Source of the DNA: Sphingomonas sp.
Lineage (GTDB): Bacteria > Pseudomonadota > Alphaproteobacteria > Sphingomonadales > Sphingomonadaceae
Length of the DNA: 64,000 bases
Assembly (NCBI RefSeq): GCF_024508665.1
Contig: NZ_JANINP010000004.1
Location: 1 to 64,000 of the forward strand
Direction: 5' to 3'
Both the position numbers and the translations under genes were made by a program. This document shows positions 37,836-47,096 of this stretch, piece after piece. The notes beneath the pieces were generated by a model. It did no database searches and was not told the origin of the DNA. It saw only the letters and a program-made list of their open reading frames with translations. Within the stretch, counting starts at the first letter, position 1; each line of letters begins with the position of its first letter.

Positions 37836-37966
37836 CTCCCCTCCCTGTAAGGGAAGGGTCGGGGGTGGGTATCGGCGTCAGCGCCGATCGATTGGCTTGG
37901 GGCTCGTTAGGGAGCGAGCTTCGCTCGCAACCCACCCCTTAATCCCCTCCCTTGCAGGGAGGGGAG
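37836..37966. repeat. Nested inverted-repeat element between mfd and sdhE
   Basis: The 131-base gap is made of nested hairpins. Outer arms 37836-37870 and 37929-37966 are imperfect inverted copies (both hold CCCTCCC.../GGGAGGG and GGGTGGG/CCCACCC). Inside lie ATCGGCG-tcag-CGCCGAT (37871-37888) and GCGAGC-ttc-GCTCGC (37914-37928). The arms resemble the hairpin after secA at 1290-1313. This looks like a sphingomonad REP-type or MITE-like element; it could also terminate sdhE or attenuate mfd. Confidence 0.7.
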
Positions 37967-37968
37967 AT

Positions 37969-38235
37969 TCACTTCTGGATCGGCACGAAATTGAGCTGCG
38001 TCAGCGCCTCCATCATCGGCCCCCGCCAGCGCTCGGGCACGTCCTGCGTCCCGATCGCCCAGGCCATGATGTCGACATCCTGTTCCTCCAGAAAGGTTTC
38101 GAACCAGTCGATCTCGGCATCGTTCCATGTCGCGCCGTGCGCGTCGAAAAATCCGCCGATCATCAGATCGGCTTCCTTGGTGCCGCGGTGCCAGGCACGA
38201 AAGCGCAGGCGCTTGAGGCGGATCTCGCGGTCCAT
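37969..38235 (-). CDS. sdhE: FAD assembly factor SdhE (succinate dehydrogenase assembly factor 2)
   Basis: SdhE helps attach FAD covalently to the SdhA flavoprotein subunit. The 88-residue length is normal, and the conserved RGTKEAD motif (the RGxxE FAD-contact region, about residues 17-23) is present, as is a C-terminal acidic-hydrophobic tail around WFETFLEEQDVDIMAW. The gene is read upstream of mfd across the repeat element and shares the strand. It is divergent from recG, with about 100 bases between. Confidence 0.93.
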   Translation of the reverse strand: MDREIRLKRLRFRAWHRGTKEADLMIGGFFDAHGATWNDAEIDWFETFLEEQDVDIMAWAIGTQDVPERWRGPMMEALTQLNFVPIQK

Positions 38236-38339
38236 GACACTCCAACGGCGATTGGCCGGCGGCGCGTTGAGGCGCAGCCGGCGGTTGAGATTGACGGCGT
38301 TTCGAACGGTTCCGAAACGCTGTAAGCGCTCAGATAGTC

Positions 38340-40391
38340 ATGCGCCCCGATATCCTCAACCCGCTCTTTGCCGAAGTGACTGCGCTCAAGGGCGTTGGCC
38401 CCGCGCTTGCCAAGCCGCTCGACCGGCTGGGGCTGCACCGGGTGGTCGACATCGCGTTTCATTTGCCGACCGGGTTCATCGACCGCGTGCCGCGCGACGA
38501 ACTCGACATGGCCGATGCCGGACGAACCATCGCCATCACCGTGACGCCGGTTGATTACCGGACCAGCAGCAGCCCGCGGGGACCAATGCGCGTCCACGCG
38601 ACCGACGCCAAAGGGAATTATGTCAGCCTGATCTATTTCGGCGGCTCGACCGGATGGGTGAAGAAATTGCTGCCGCTCGGCGAGGCCAAGCGCATTTCGG
38701 GCAAGCTCGAAATGTACGGGCAGGAATTGCAGATCGTCCATCCCGACCTGGCCGAGCCCGATGAGGGATTTCGCGAGCGCGAAGCGATCTATCCCCTATC
38801 GGAAGGGCTGACCTCGCGCCGGCTGGGGCAGTTGGCGCATCAGGCCATCGAGCGCACGCCCGATCTGCCCGAGTGGATCGAGCCAGGCGTCAAGGCGCAG
38901 CACCAATGGCCCGATTGGCGCGACGCGCTGGCCCGTGCGCACGCGGATCCCGCCGATCACAAGGCACGCGAGCGGCTGGCGTATGACGAATTGTTCGCCA
39001 ATCAGCTCGCCTTCATGCTGGTGCGGCAATCGTCGCGGTCGCGGAAGGGGCGGCCGCTCAACGGCGACGGACGGCTGCGCACAATGCTCAACCTGCCTTA
39101 TGCGCCGACCAATGCGCAGGCGCGAACGATCCGCGAGATAGAGGGCGATCTCGCGCAATCGGCGCCCATGTTGCGATTGCTCCAGGGCGATGTCGGGTCG
39201 GGCAAGACGTTGGTCGCGACGATGGCGTTGCTGATGGCGGTCGAGGCAGGTGCGCAAGGTGCTTTCCTGGCCCCGACCGAAATCCTCGCCCGACAGCATT
39301 ATGATACGCTGCGGCGCACGCTTGCAGGGCTTCCGGTCAACGTCGCCGTGCTGACCGGGCGCGACAAGGGCAGGGTCCGCGAATCGACCTTGATGGGACT
39401 GGCCGACGGGTCGATCCATATCCTGGTCGGCACGCATGCGATCTTCCAGGAAGCGGTTGCCTATCGCGATCTCGCGCTGGTCGTGGTCGACGAGCAGCAT
39501 CGTTTCGGCGTCGCGCAGCGCCTGTTGTTGCAGGAGAAAGGCGCCGCTCCCCACCTGCTGGCGATGACCGCAACGCCGATCCCGCGCACGCTCACATTGG
39601 CGCAATATGGTGAAATGGACGTCAGCCGGCTCGACGAGATGCCGCCTGGGCGCCAGCCGATCGAGACGCGCGTGATGTCGGAAGACCGGCTCGGCGAGAT
39701 TGTCGATGCTCTGGGACGTCATCTCGACGGCGGCGGACAGGCGTATTGGGTGTGCCCACTGGTCGAGGAAAGCGAGAAATCGGACCTTGCCGCGGCCGAG
39801 GCGCGGGCGGGGTCGCTCCAGGCGCGGTTCGACGATCGCGTCGGGCTTATCCACGGCCGCATGAAACCGGCCGAGAAGGACGCGGTAATGGCGCGCTTCG
39901 CGAGCGGCGACCTCGGCGTATTGGTCGCGACCACGGTTATCGAGGTCGGTGTCGACGTACCCAATGCCACGCTGATCGTGATCGAGCATGCCGACCGATT
40001 CGGACTGGCGCAGCTTCACCAGCTTCGCGGGCGCGTCGGCCGCGGCACGGGACGCTCGATCTGCCTGCTGATCCGCGGTAACGGGCTGAGCGAGACGTCG
40101 CGCGCGCGGCTGGCGCTGATGCGCGAAACCAATGACGGCTTCCGCATCGCCGAAGAGGATCTCCGGCTGCGCGGCGCGGGCGAGATGCTTGGCACCCGGC
40201 AATCGGGCGAGCAAGGCTATCGGCTGGCGACGCCCGAGCATTTCGCCTCGCTCCAGCAGACTGCGCATGACGACGCCCGCCTGATGATCGATCGCGACGG
40301 CGGACTCGCGGGGTCGCGCGGGCAGGCGGCGCGGGTCGCGTTGTACCTGTTCGAGCGCGATGCCGGCGTGCAGTTGCTGCGGTCGGGTTGA
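38340..40391 (+). CDS. recG: ATP-dependent DNA helicase RecG
   Basis: RecG reverses stalled replication forks and branch-migrates recombination intermediates. The 683-residue product has the N-terminal wedge/OB domain (VDIAFHLPTGFIDR onward), the Walker A GDVGSGKT (about residue 284), the DEQH box (VVVDEQHRFGVAQR) and the RecG C-terminal motif region (LRGRVGRGTGRSICLL and LRGAGEMLGTRQSG). It is divergent from sdhE/mfd; both recG and mfd descend from the same helicase class. The ribosome-binding site before the ATG is weak. Confidence 0.97.
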   Translation: MRPDILNPLFAEVTALKGVGPALAKPLDRLGLHRVVDIAFHLPTGFIDRVPRDELDMADAGRTIAITVTPVDYRTSSSPRGPMRVHATDAKGNYVSLIYFGGSTGWVKKLLPLGEAKRISGKLEMYGQELQIVHPDLAEPDEGFREREAIYPLSEGLTSRRLGQLAHQAIERTPDLPEWIEPGVKAQHQWPDWRDALARAHADPADHKARERLAYDELFANQLAFMLVRQSSRSRKGRPLNGDGRLRTMLNLPYAPTNAQARTIREIEGDLAQSAPMLRLLQGDVGSGKTLVATMALLMAVEAGAQGAFLAPTEILARQHYDTLRRTLAGLPVNVAVLTGRDKGRVRESTLMGLADGSIHILVGTHAIFQEAVAYRDLALVVVDEQHRFGVAQRLLLQEKGAAPHLLAMTATPIPRTLTLAQYGEMDVSRLDEMPPGRQPIETRVMSEDRLGEIVDALGRHLDGGGQAYWVCPLVEESEKSDLAAAEARAGSLQARFDDRVGLIHGRMKPAEKDAVMARFASGDLGVLVATTVIEVGVDVPNATLIVIEHADRFGLAQLHQLRGRVGRGTGRSICLLIRGNGLSETSRARLALMRETNDGFRIAEEDLRLRGAGEMLGTRQSGEQGYRLATPEHFASLQQTAHDDARLMIDRDGGLAGSRGQAARVALYLFERDAGVQLLRSG

Positions 40392-40407
40392 GACGATACG
40401 AGCCCGC

Positions 40408-40845
40408 ATGCCGATCGCCGCTCTCGTATTCGTTCTGCTTGCGGGAATAGGGCTAGCCGTGCAGGCGCCCACCAACGCCGCCTTGGCCAGGACGTCGGGG
40501 TCGGTCCTGCTTGCGGCGCTGGCCTCCTTCGTTGCTGGATCGGTGGTACTCGCGCTGACTTGGGCGGCGATCGACCGCACCTCGCCTGCCGCGCTCCGCG
40601 GCGCTCCGGCCTGGGCATGGGCGGGCGGCCTCTACGGCGCGTGCTTCGTTGCGGCGATGGCCTATGCCGCACCGCGCCTGGGGTTGGCGACGACATTGAC
40701 GATCGCGATCGCGAGCCAACTGGCCACCGCGCTGGTGCTCGACCATTTCGGTCTGTTTGGGCTCCGGGCGGCGCCGATATCGGTTGGGAAGGTAGTTGGG
40801 GTCGTGCTCGTTCTGGCTGGCGTCGTTTTGGTGCGGCGCGGTTAG
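40408..40845 (+). CDS. YdcZ/DUF606-type small membrane transporter
   Basis: The product has 145 residues with about five hydrophobic helices and no large loops (LVFVLLAGIGLAV, LLAALASFVAGSVVLALTWAA, FVAAMAYAAPRLG, LTIAIASQLATALVL, VVGVVLVLAGVVLV). It matches the DUF606/YdcZ group of the drug/metabolite transporter superfamily, which normally works as pairs of such proteins. No partner gene is seen here. The ATG at 40408 follows recG by 16 bases. Its stop overlaps the converging PilZ gene by 4 bases. Confidence 0.82.
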   Translation: MPIAALVFVLLAGIGLAVQAPTNAALARTSGSVLLAALASFVAGSVVLALTWAAIDRTSPAALRGAPAWAWAGGLYGACFVAAMAYAAPRLGLATTLTIAIASQLATALVLDHFGLFGLRAAPISVGKVVGVVLVLAGVVLVRRG

Positions 40846-41159
40846 CGCGCGTTCTTGAGTAACGCGGCGAGCAACTCGTAATATTCGGCCATGCCGATTG
40901 GCCGTTCGAGCTCACAGCCGATCCGGCCTCCCAGCGACCAGCGCACTTCGGCGACGACGACACCGACTACCGGCAGGGTGATATGCAGTCGCTCGCCGAC
41001 AGGTCGGTCGACATCGACCCGCGCCATCAATCCTTGCGCCGACATGTTCACGACTAGGATCGAAACCGGTCGGGCATCGCTTCCGAAAGCGCGGGCACGG
41101 TAATGAACTTCATCCCGTGGAGCATCGCGTTGATCGCTATAGGCCAGTGCCGCGCCCAT
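40842..41159 (-). CDS. PilZ-domain c-di-GMP-binding protein
   Basis: The product has about 105 residues, basically one PilZ domain, which binds c-di-GMP in many bacteria. The N-terminal Arg-rich motif RDEVHYRARA and the downstream NMSAQGLMARVD (NxSxxG type) are the two halves of the binding signature. The ATG at 41159 has AAGGA close upstream and is preferred over GTG at 41180. A second PilZ protein is encoded at 48.0 kb and a GGDEF-EAL protein at 31.4 kb, so c-di-GMP signalling is well represented nearby. Confidence 0.86.
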   Translation of the reverse strand: MGAALAYSDQRDAPRDEVHYRARAFGSDARPVSILVVNMSAQGLMARVDVDRPVGERLHITLPVVGVVVAEVRWSLGGRIGCELERPIGMAEYYELLAALLKNAR

Positions 41160-41245
41160 CGATTCCTTTCCGTTCGCCACAATGAGTAACGACCAGCACG
41201 TGAAAAGCTTGAAAAGGAACGTGTTTAACGCGTGTTAGCGATATT

Positions 41246-42472
41246 TTACGCCGGCGTGAGCAGCCCGTGATTCTTCTTGCCCGCCGACACGCGCACCGGG
41301 TTCGCGCCGATCGCGATGGTGAACGCCTCATCCACCACCTTCGCGCCATCCACGCGCGCGCCGCCCCCCGCGATAAGCCGCCGGGCTTCGCCTTTCGACG
41401 CGCAGAAACCGAGGCCGATCAGCGCATCGACGATCCCGATCGACCCCGACGCAGCGAACATGGGCAGTGCCTCGCCGCTCGCGCCTTCCTCAAACGTCTT
41501 GCGCGCGGTCTCGGCGGCAAGATCCGCTGCGTCCTTGCCGCGGCACAAGGCGGTCGCCTCATTGGCGAGCACGATCTTGGCCTGGTTGATCTCGGCACCT
41601 TCAAGCGCTTCGAGCCGTGCGATCTCGTCGAGCGGCAGATCGGTGAACAGCCGCAGGAACCGGCCGACGTCGCGGTCATCGACGTTGCGCCAATATTGCC
41701 AGTAATCGTAAGCCGGCAGGGCATCGTCGTTGAGCCAGACCGCGCCTGCAGCGGTCTTGCCCATCTTCGACCCGTCCGCATTGGTGATCAGCGGGGTGGT
41801 CAGCCCGAACACCTCGGTCCCGTCGACGCGGCGCGACAGCTCGATGCCGTTGACGATATTGCCCCATTGATCGGAGCCGCCCATTTGTAGGCGGCATGCC
41901 GAACGGCGAGATAATTCCAGGAAATCATAAGCCTGGAGGATCATGTAGTTGAATTCGAGGAACGTCAGCGGCTGCTCGCGGTCGAGTCGCAGCTTGACCG
42001 AGTCGAACGCCAGCATGCGGTTGATCGTGAAATGCTGGCCGATGTCGCGCAGGAACGGAATATATTCGAGCGCGTCGAGCCAATCGGCATTGTTGACCAT
42101 CACGGCGTCGGTCGGCCCGTCGCCGAAGGTCAGAAAGCGTTCGAACACGCGGCGGATCGACGCGATGTTTGCGCCGATCGCCGCATCGTCGAGCAGCTTT
42201 CGGCTCTCGTCCTTGCCGGACGGATCGCCGACCTTGGTCGTGCCGCCGCCCATCAGGACGATCGGCTTATGCCCTGCCTGCTGCAACCGGCGCAGCATCA
42301 TGATCTGGACCATCGACCCGATATGCAGCGACGGCGCCGTGGCATCGAAGCCGATATAGCCGGGCACGACCTGTTTCGAGGCGAGCGCATCGAGCGCACT
42401 CGCATCGGTCACCTGGTGGATATAGCCGCGCTCATCGAGCAGGCGGAGCAGGTCGGATCTGTATTCGGTCAT
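41246..42472 (-). CDS. tyrS: Tyrosyl-tRNA synthetase
   Basis: TyrS charges tRNA-Tyr. The HIGH-type motif is seen in [21 protein letters not shown] (about residues 50-70). The KMSKS-type loop is KMGKT in [10 protein letters not shown] (about 230), a replacement commonly accepted in bacterial TyrS. The C-terminal part has an S4-like RNA-binding domain ([17 protein letters not shown]...). The length of 408 residues is normal. It lies just downstream of the nlpD-like gene on the same strand. Confidence 0.97.
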   Translation of the reverse strand: MTEYRSDLLRLLDERGYIHQVTDASALDALASKQVVPGYIGFDATAPSLHIGSMVQIMMLRRLQQAGHKPIVLMGGGTTKVGDPSGKDESRKLLDDAAIGANIASIRRVFERFLTFGDGPTDAVMVNNADWLDALEYIPFLRDIGQHFTINRMLAFDSVKLRLDREQPLTFLEFNYMILQAYDFLELSRRSACRLQMGGSDQWGNIVNGIELSRRVDGTEVFGLTTPLITNADGSKMGKTAAGAVWLNDDALPAYDYWQYWRNVDDRDVGRFLRLFTDLPLDEIARLEALEGAEINQAKIVLANEATALCRGKDAADLAAETARKTFEEGASGEALPMFAASGSIGIVDALIGLGFCASKGEARRLIAGGGARVDGAKVVDEAFTIAIGANPVRVSAGKKNHGLLTPA

Positions 42473-42497
42473 GATGGCGGCGCGGGTAGCACCGCCA

Positions 42498-43553
42498 CTA
42501 GCGACTCGGCAACTTCGACAGAGGGTCGACCGGGGTGCGGCCCTGACGGAGCTCGAAATGCACTTCCGGCCGGTCGGCGAACCCGGTGTCGCCCGACAGC
42601 GCGATCGTCTGGCCGCGCTTAACCGCCTGGCCGCGCGTCACGATCACGCGGCTGGCATGGCCGTAAACGCTCGTCCAGCCATTGCCGTGCCGGACCATCA
42701 CCAACCCGCCGAGCCCGGCGATGCTGTCGGTGGTGTAGATTACCACACCATCGGCCGCGGCCTTGATCGGGGTCCCCAGCGGCACCGCGATCTTGATCCC
42801 GTCGTTACGCTCGCCGCTCGCGCCGCTGCCGAAACGCTTGACGACCTTGCCGCTCGCGACGGGCCAGAGGAACGGACCGCTGAGCGGCGAGGGCGCGCCC
42901 ACCGCGGCGGTCGACGGCAGCGCCCTGGTCACCGAGCTGGCGGGGCGAACCGGCCTGACATTGTCGGGAATGGCGGGTTCGCCACCGCCGGTGGCGATGT
43001 CGCCAAGGTCGATCTTAAACGCTGCCGCGCGCTCGGCGAGAGTTTGGGGCGGCCGCGCGCCGCCGGGGATCAGGATGCGACGGCCCGACCGCAGCACATA
43101 GGGCTCGATCAGATCATTGGCGGCGACGATATCCGCCCAGCGGACACCATAAGCCCGCGCGATTGCGATGCCCGATTCGCCCGGCCGGACCAGGTGGTAT
43201 CGGCCACCGGGGATGCGCAGTTGCTGCCCTGTAACGATGGTGAAGGGGGATCGCAGGCCATTCGCTTTGGCGATGATCTCGGAGCCCGAGCCGGTCTTGT
43301 CGGCAACGCCGCGCAAAGTGTCGCCGGGCCGCACGATATAGCTCGATTCGGCGATCGTCCTCGCATCGGCGGTGACCGGCCGCGCTTCCCAGGCGGGGGG
43401 TGCTGAGGGCGGGGCAGGGACCTCGCTGTGCGGCGATGGCGAGTCGTAATCGGCCATGGGCGGTGTGCCCGCGTCGGAAGGCCGAGCGTAATCGGTCCGC
43501 GGAATGCAGCCCGTGAGCCCGAATATCAAAAAGACGAGTGTGATCCTTCGCAT
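42498..43553 (-). CDS. NlpD/EnvC-like lipoprotein with two LysM domains and a degenerate M23 domain
   Basis: The product has 351 residues. A signal peptide ends in the lipobox LTGC (Cys16), so it is a lipoprotein. Two LysM peptidoglycan-binding domains (about 71-115 and 118-163) precede an M23/LytM domain (about 228-350). In the LytM domain the first metal His and the Asp are replaced (NDGIKI in place of HxGxDI), so it is probably not a peptidase but an amidase activator like NlpD or EnvC. It lies between surE and tyrS; in other bacteria surE and nlpD are also neighbours, which supports the NlpD-like role. Confidence 0.88.
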   Translation of the reverse strand: MRRITLVFLIFGLTGCIPRTDYARPSDAGTPPMADYDSPSPHSEVPAPPSAPPAWEARPVTADARTIAESSYIVRPGDTLRGVADKTGSGSEIIAKANGLRSPFTIVTGQQLRIPGGRYHLVRPGESGIAIARAYGVRWADIVAANDLIEPYVLRSGRRILIPGGARPPQTLAERAAAFKIDLGDIATGGGEPAIPDNVRPVRPASSVTRALPSTAAVGAPSPLSGPFLWPVASGKVVKRFGSGASGERNDGIKIAVPLGTPIKAAADGVVIYTTDSIAGLGGLVMVRHGNGWTSVYGHASRVIVTRGQAVKRGQTIALSGDTGFADRPEVHFELRQGRTPVDPLSKLPSR

Positions 43554-43571
43554 CGCGGGCCCCCCCCTGCG

Positions 43572-44336
43572 TTATCGATACGCTTTCTCCAGCATAGCCA
43601 GCGAATCGCGATGCGTCAGGTCCATCTGTAATGGCGTCACCGTCACGTAACCCATTTCGATCGCTTCAAGATCGGTATCGGCCGCCGGCGTGTGCTCGAC
43701 GCGGCCCAGTCCCATCCAATAGTAAGCGAAACCGCGCGGGTCGGTGCGTTCAATCACCTTGACCCGGCCATAGTCGCGCAGCCCTTGGTGGACGACGCGC
43801 ACGCCCTTCACCTTGTCCGGTGGAATGGGCGGGAAATTGACGTTGACCACGACGCGCGGATCGACCGGGGAGGAGATCAACGGTGCCAGCACCCGCTCGC
43901 CCCACGCCTCGGCGGTTTCGAAGGTAACGTCATGGCCAGGCGCCTCGGCACCATAACGCTGGCTGATCGCGATCGAGCGGATGCCTGCGAGCGCACCTTC
44001 CATCGCGGCGCCGATCGTGCCCGAATAGAATACGTCCTCGCCCAGATTGGCGCCGCGATTGACTCCTGACAGGATCAGGTCGGGCCTGGCGTCGCGCATC
44101 ACGTTGGACAGCGCGAACATCACGGCGTCGGTGGGAGTACCGCCGACCGCGTAACGCTTGTCGTCGAAACGCTTGACCCGCAGCGGCTCGGTCAGCGTCA
44201 GCGAGCGGCCCTTGCCCGATTGCTCCTCGGCGGGCGCCACGATGGTGATGTCGTCGGAAAAGCACCGCGCCAAACGTTCGAGCACGGCAAGACCGGGCGC
44301 GTGATAGCCGTCATCGTTGGTGAGGAGGATCCTCAC
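43572..44336 (-). CDS. surE: 5'/3'-nucleotidase SurE
   Basis: SurE removes phosphate from nucleoside monophosphates, with some activity on polyphosphate, and is linked to stress survival. The 254-residue product starts with the metal-binding [15 protein letters not shown] motif. The [24 protein letters not shown] stretch (about residues 95-118) completes the active site. Its ATG at 44336 overlaps the serS stop as ATGA, so serS-surE are translationally coupled. The surE-nlpD pairing is widespread. Confidence 0.96.
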   Translation of the reverse strand: MRILLTNDDGYHAPGLAVLERLARCFSDDITIVAPAEEQSGKGRSLTLTEPLRVKRFDDKRYAVGGTPTDAVMFALSNVMRDARPDLILSGVNRGANLGEDVFYSGTIGAAMEGALAGIRSIAISQRYGAEAPGHDVTFETAEAWGERVLAPLISSPVDPRVVVNVNFPPIPPDKVKGVRVVHQGLRDYGRVKVIERTDPRGFAYYWMGLGRVEHTPAADTDLEAIEMGYVTVTPLQMDLTHRDSLAMLEKAYR

Positions 44337-45610
44337 GCCTTGGGCTCGAGCCGGTTCAGTCCGCCGAGATAGGGTTGCAGCGCATCGGGGATCGCGACCG
44401 CACCGTCCTCCTGCTGATAATTCTCCAGGATCGCGACCATCATCCGCCCGACGACCAGCCCCGAGCCGTTCAGCGTGTGGACGAATGCCGGCTTGCCGTC
44501 CTCGCCCCGGAAGCGGGCGTTCATTCGCCGCGCCTGGAAATCGGTGCAGGTCGAGCAGCTCGAAATCTCGCGATAACGGCCCTGGCCGGGCAGCCAGACT
44601 TCGAGGTCGTATGTGCGCGCCGCGGAAAAACCCATGTCGCCGGTGCAGAGCTTCATCCGGCGAAAGGGCAGGCCCAGCCGAGTCAGCACGTCTTCGGCCG
44701 CCGCGGTCATCCGCTCATGCTCGGCTTCGGACTGATCGGGCGGCACGATCGAGACCATTTCGGCCTTCTCGAACTGGTGCTGGCGAATGAAGCCGCGCGT
44801 GTCGCGTCCGGCGGCGCCCGCTTCGGATCGGAAGCACGGCGTCAATGCGGTGAAGCGCAGCGGCAGTTCGTCGGCGGCCAGGATCTTTTCGCGCACGATG
44901 TTGGTCAGGGACACTTCGGACGTAGGGATCAGCCAGCGACCGTCAGTGGTTTGGAACAAGTCTTCGGCGAACTTGGGCAATTGCCCGGTTCCGAACATCG
45001 CCTCGCTACGCACCAGCAGCGGCGGCACGACTTCCTCATAGCCATGATAGCGGGTCAGGACATCGAGTCCGAACTGACCGAGCGCGCGGTTTAGCCGGGC
45101 CGCCGCGCCGCGCACCAGGGTGAAGCGCGCGCCGGCCAGCGCGACGCCGGTTTCGAAGTCCAGCCCAAGCCCGGGCCCGATCGCGTCGTGCTCGCGAATG
45201 TCGAACCCGAAAACGGGCTTGGGGCCGCGCTCGTGCATCAACTGGTTATCGTCTTCGTCCGCCCCGGCGGGCACGTCGTCGAGCGGCAGATTGGGAATCG
45301 CAGCCAGCGCATCGTTCAACGCGGCTTCGGCGGCGCGTTCCTCCTCCTCCAACTCGGGCAGGCGGGTCTTGAGCGTCGCGACTTCGGCCATCAGCGCGCT
45401 CGCGGTCGCCTCGTCCTTGGCCGCCTTGGCGGCGCCGATCGCTTTCGACGCCTCGTTACGGCGAGTCTGGCCAGCTTGCAGTTCGGTGATCACCGCACGG
45501 CGTTTCTCATCGAGCGCAAGCAGGTCCGGCGCCATCGGCGGCAGGCCGCGTCGGGCCAAACCGGCATCGAAGGCTTCGGGATCGTCGCGGATCAGGCGGA
45601 TATCGTGCAT
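44333..45610 (-). CDS. serS: Seryl-tRNA synthetase
   Basis: SerS charges tRNA-Ser. The N-terminal coiled-coil arm that contacts tRNA spans about residues 30-110 (two Ala/Glu-rich helices). The class II core has motif 2 ([20 protein letters not shown]) and motif 3 ([20 protein letters not shown]). The length of 425 residues is normal. It is the upstream gene of the serS-surE-nlpD-like-tyrS group, which contains two aminoacyl-tRNA synthetases. It is divergent from the host-attachment-family gene. Confidence 0.97.
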   Translation of the reverse strand: MHDIRLIRDDPEAFDAGLARRGLPPMAPDLLALDEKRRAVITELQAGQTRRNEASKAIGAAKAAKDEATASALMAEVATLKTRLPELEEEERAAEAALNDALAAIPNLPLDDVPAGADEDDNQLMHERGPKPVFGFDIREHDAIGPGLGLDFETGVALAGARFTLVRGAAARLNRALGQFGLDVLTRYHGYEEVVPPLLVRSEAMFGTGQLPKFAEDLFQTTDGRWLIPTSEVSLTNIVREKILAADELPLRFTALTPCFRSEAGAAGRDTRGFIRQHQFEKAEMVSIVPPDQSEAEHERMTAAAEDVLTRLGLPFRRMKLCTGDMGFSAARTYDLEVWLPGQGRYREISSCSTCTDFQARRMNARFRGEDGKPAFVHTLNGSGLVVGRMMVAILENYQQEDGAVAIPDALQPYLGGLNRLEPKA

Positions 45611-45698
45611 AATGGTGCGGCTATGACGAGGCGTGGCGGCCCGCGCAACCCGGCGCGATGCTGCAGCGTTGACCCGTCAAGATAGCGAGGAGAAGGCC

Positions 45699-46139
45699 AT
45701 GCAATTACGGCACGATAGTCTGGTCGTGGTCGCCGATGGGCGCAAGGCGTTGTTCCTGCGGAACGAAGGGGACGGCCTACATCCCAATTTGGTCGTCGAG
45801 CACGCCGAAGAGCGGATCAATCCGGCCGACCGCGATCAGAAGAGCGATGGTCCTGGAAGCATGGCCAACGTGCTCCGGTCACCGCGCAGCACGGTCGACG
45901 AGGTCGATTTTCACCGTCTGGAAGAAGACAGGTTCGCGGCCGATATCGCAGCGACCCTGAAGCAGCGGGCGCTCGCCAACGAGTTCGAATCGCTGATCGT
46001 CGCGGCGCCGCCCCACACGCTGGGCGAACTGCGCAAACATTATCATGTCGAGGTTGCCAACAGATTGGCCGGCGAAATCCCCAAGGATCTCACCGGCCAT
46101 CCGATCCCGGAAATCGAGAAAGCGCTGACCGCCGCTTAG
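45699..46139 (+). CDS. Host attachment protein family (PF10116-like)
   Basis: The product has 146 residues in the family originally named for an Agrobacterium host-attachment gene, distantly related to archaeal release-factor-like (baeRF) proteins. The visible pieces are the N-terminal VVVADGRKALFLRNEG strand-turn and the conserved HxxE-type VDEVDFHRLEEDRFAADIA region, then SLIVAAPPHTLGELRKHY. The molecular function is not established. AGGAG precedes the ATG at 45699. A TTGAC-CC-GTCAA repeat lies 18 bases upstream (45669-45680). The end is 4 bases into the converging Ser/Gly-rich gene. Confidence 0.85.
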   Translation: MQLRHDSLVVVADGRKALFLRNEGDGLHPNLVVEHAEERINPADRDQKSDGPGSMANVLRSPRSTVDEVDFHRLEEDRFAADIAATLKQRALANEFESLIVAAPPHTLGELRKHYHVEVANRLAGEIPKDLTGHPIPEIEKALTAA

Positions 46140-47053
46140 GCGGCAACCGTATCGGTTTTCTTCTTGGTCAGGCGCTTGCGCGCGACCATCGCCGCGGCCG
46201 CGCCGCCGAACAGCAGGACCATCGGCGGCGCCGGCACCGGGGCAGGCGTACCACCGGTCGATCCGGTCGAGGATCCGTGGCCGCTCGAACTCCAGCCGCC
46301 GTTCGACGACCAGCCGCCGTTCGAACTCCAGCCCTTCGAGGACGAGCCGTAGCTCGACGACGAGGTCGAGGACGAGCCGGAGGTCGAGGACGACCCTGAG
46401 CTCGCCGAGGAGTTGGACGAACTCGATCCGTTCGAGGATGAAGACGTCGAGGATGACGATCCGTTCGAGGAGCTCGAGGTCGACGAGGAAGAGGAGACGT
46501 CACCCGACGATGAAGTCGAGGACGACACGTTACCCGACGACGAGGACGACACATTGCCCGACGACGACGAGGAAACGTTGCCCGACGACGAAGACGAGGT
46601 GCTGCCCGACGAGAAGCCGCCGGTAGAGGACGAAGTCGACGAAGAGCCGCCCGAACTTGACGAAGTCGACGAAATCGCGATCCCGCCGCTACCTCCGCCA
46701 CTACCGCCGAAACCGCCGACAAAGAAGCCTCCGCCGCCGCCCCAGCCACCACCGCTACCGCCAACGACCGGCACGCCGCCGCTCGACCCGGTGAAAGCAG
46801 GCGGCATCGGCAACGGAGCGCCACCGGCGACCGTCACTACTGCGGGTGGGCAAGTCGTCGTGGTGGTAACCACCTTGCGGACACGCGATCTGGCCGCGCT
46901 CGCCACCCGGGCGCGCACGACGTGCCGCTTGTACGTCTTGGCATAAACGGGCCGAGCCTTGGCGCCATCGGCCACCTTGACCGCGCCGCCGCCGATAATG
47001 GCGCCCCCGCAAGCGCAGGCGCATAGTTTAGCCATCGCCATCCGGACAGACAT
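46136..47053 (-). CDS. Ser/Gly-rich secreted protein with a PEP-CTERM-like C-terminus
   Basis: The product has 305 residues and is mostly low-complexity. After an N-terminal Cys-rich stretch (KLCACACGG) and a basic segment (about 40-60), a Pro/Gly tract leads into a Ser-rich region (about 125-275) holding repeated SSSSGNVS and SSNGGW units. The C-terminus (TPAPVPAPP, a hydrophobic helix, then RKRLTKKK) resembles a PEP-CTERM-type sorting tail for exosortase-dependent surface display. The start at 47053 follows an upstream hairpin (47075-47096); an in-frame ATG exists at 47041. No exosortase is in the window. The opposite strand shows a long acidic frame that is a mirror of the repeats. Confidence 0.8.
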   Translation of the reverse strand: MSVRMAMAKLCACACGGAIIGGGAVKVADGAKARPVYAKTYKRHVVRARVASAARSRVRKVVTTTTTCPPAVVTVAGGAPLPMPPAFTGSSGGVPVVGGSGGGWGGGGGFFVGGFGGSGGGSGGIAISSTSSSSGGSSSTSSSTGGFSSGSTSSSSSGNVSSSSSGNVSSSSSGNVSSSTSSSGDVSSSSSTSSSSNGSSSSTSSSSNGSSSSNSSASSGSSSTSGSSSTSSSSYGSSSKGWSSNGGWSSNGGWSSSGHGSSTGSTGGTPAPVPAPPMVLLFGGAAAAMVARKRLTKKKTDTVAA

Positions 47054-47074
47054 CGCGTCTACTCTCTCTTTAAC

Positions 47075-47096
47075 CGTCTCTGACCCCACAGAGACG
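47075..47096 (-). promoter_or_regulatory. Hairpin in the 5' region of the Ser/Gly-rich protein gene
   Basis: CGTCTCTG and CAGAGACG form perfect 8-bp arms with a 6-base loop, ending 22 bases before the ATG at 47053. On the mRNA the hairpin would sit just upstream of the weak ribosome-binding region and could influence translation or mark a promoter. The alternative is an operator for a dimeric regulator. Confidence 0.45.

Noticed and set aside
38796..40580. A minus-strand open frame of 594 codons antisense to recG
   Set aside because: Same shadow effect. recG motifs are intact on the plus strand, and the antisense product is compositionally odd and domainless.
46413..46946. A long plus-strand frame encoding an Asp/Glu-rich repetitive protein
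   Set aside because: It is the reverse-strand mirror of the Ser-rich repeats of the real minus-strand gene; it has no ribosome-binding site or known domain.
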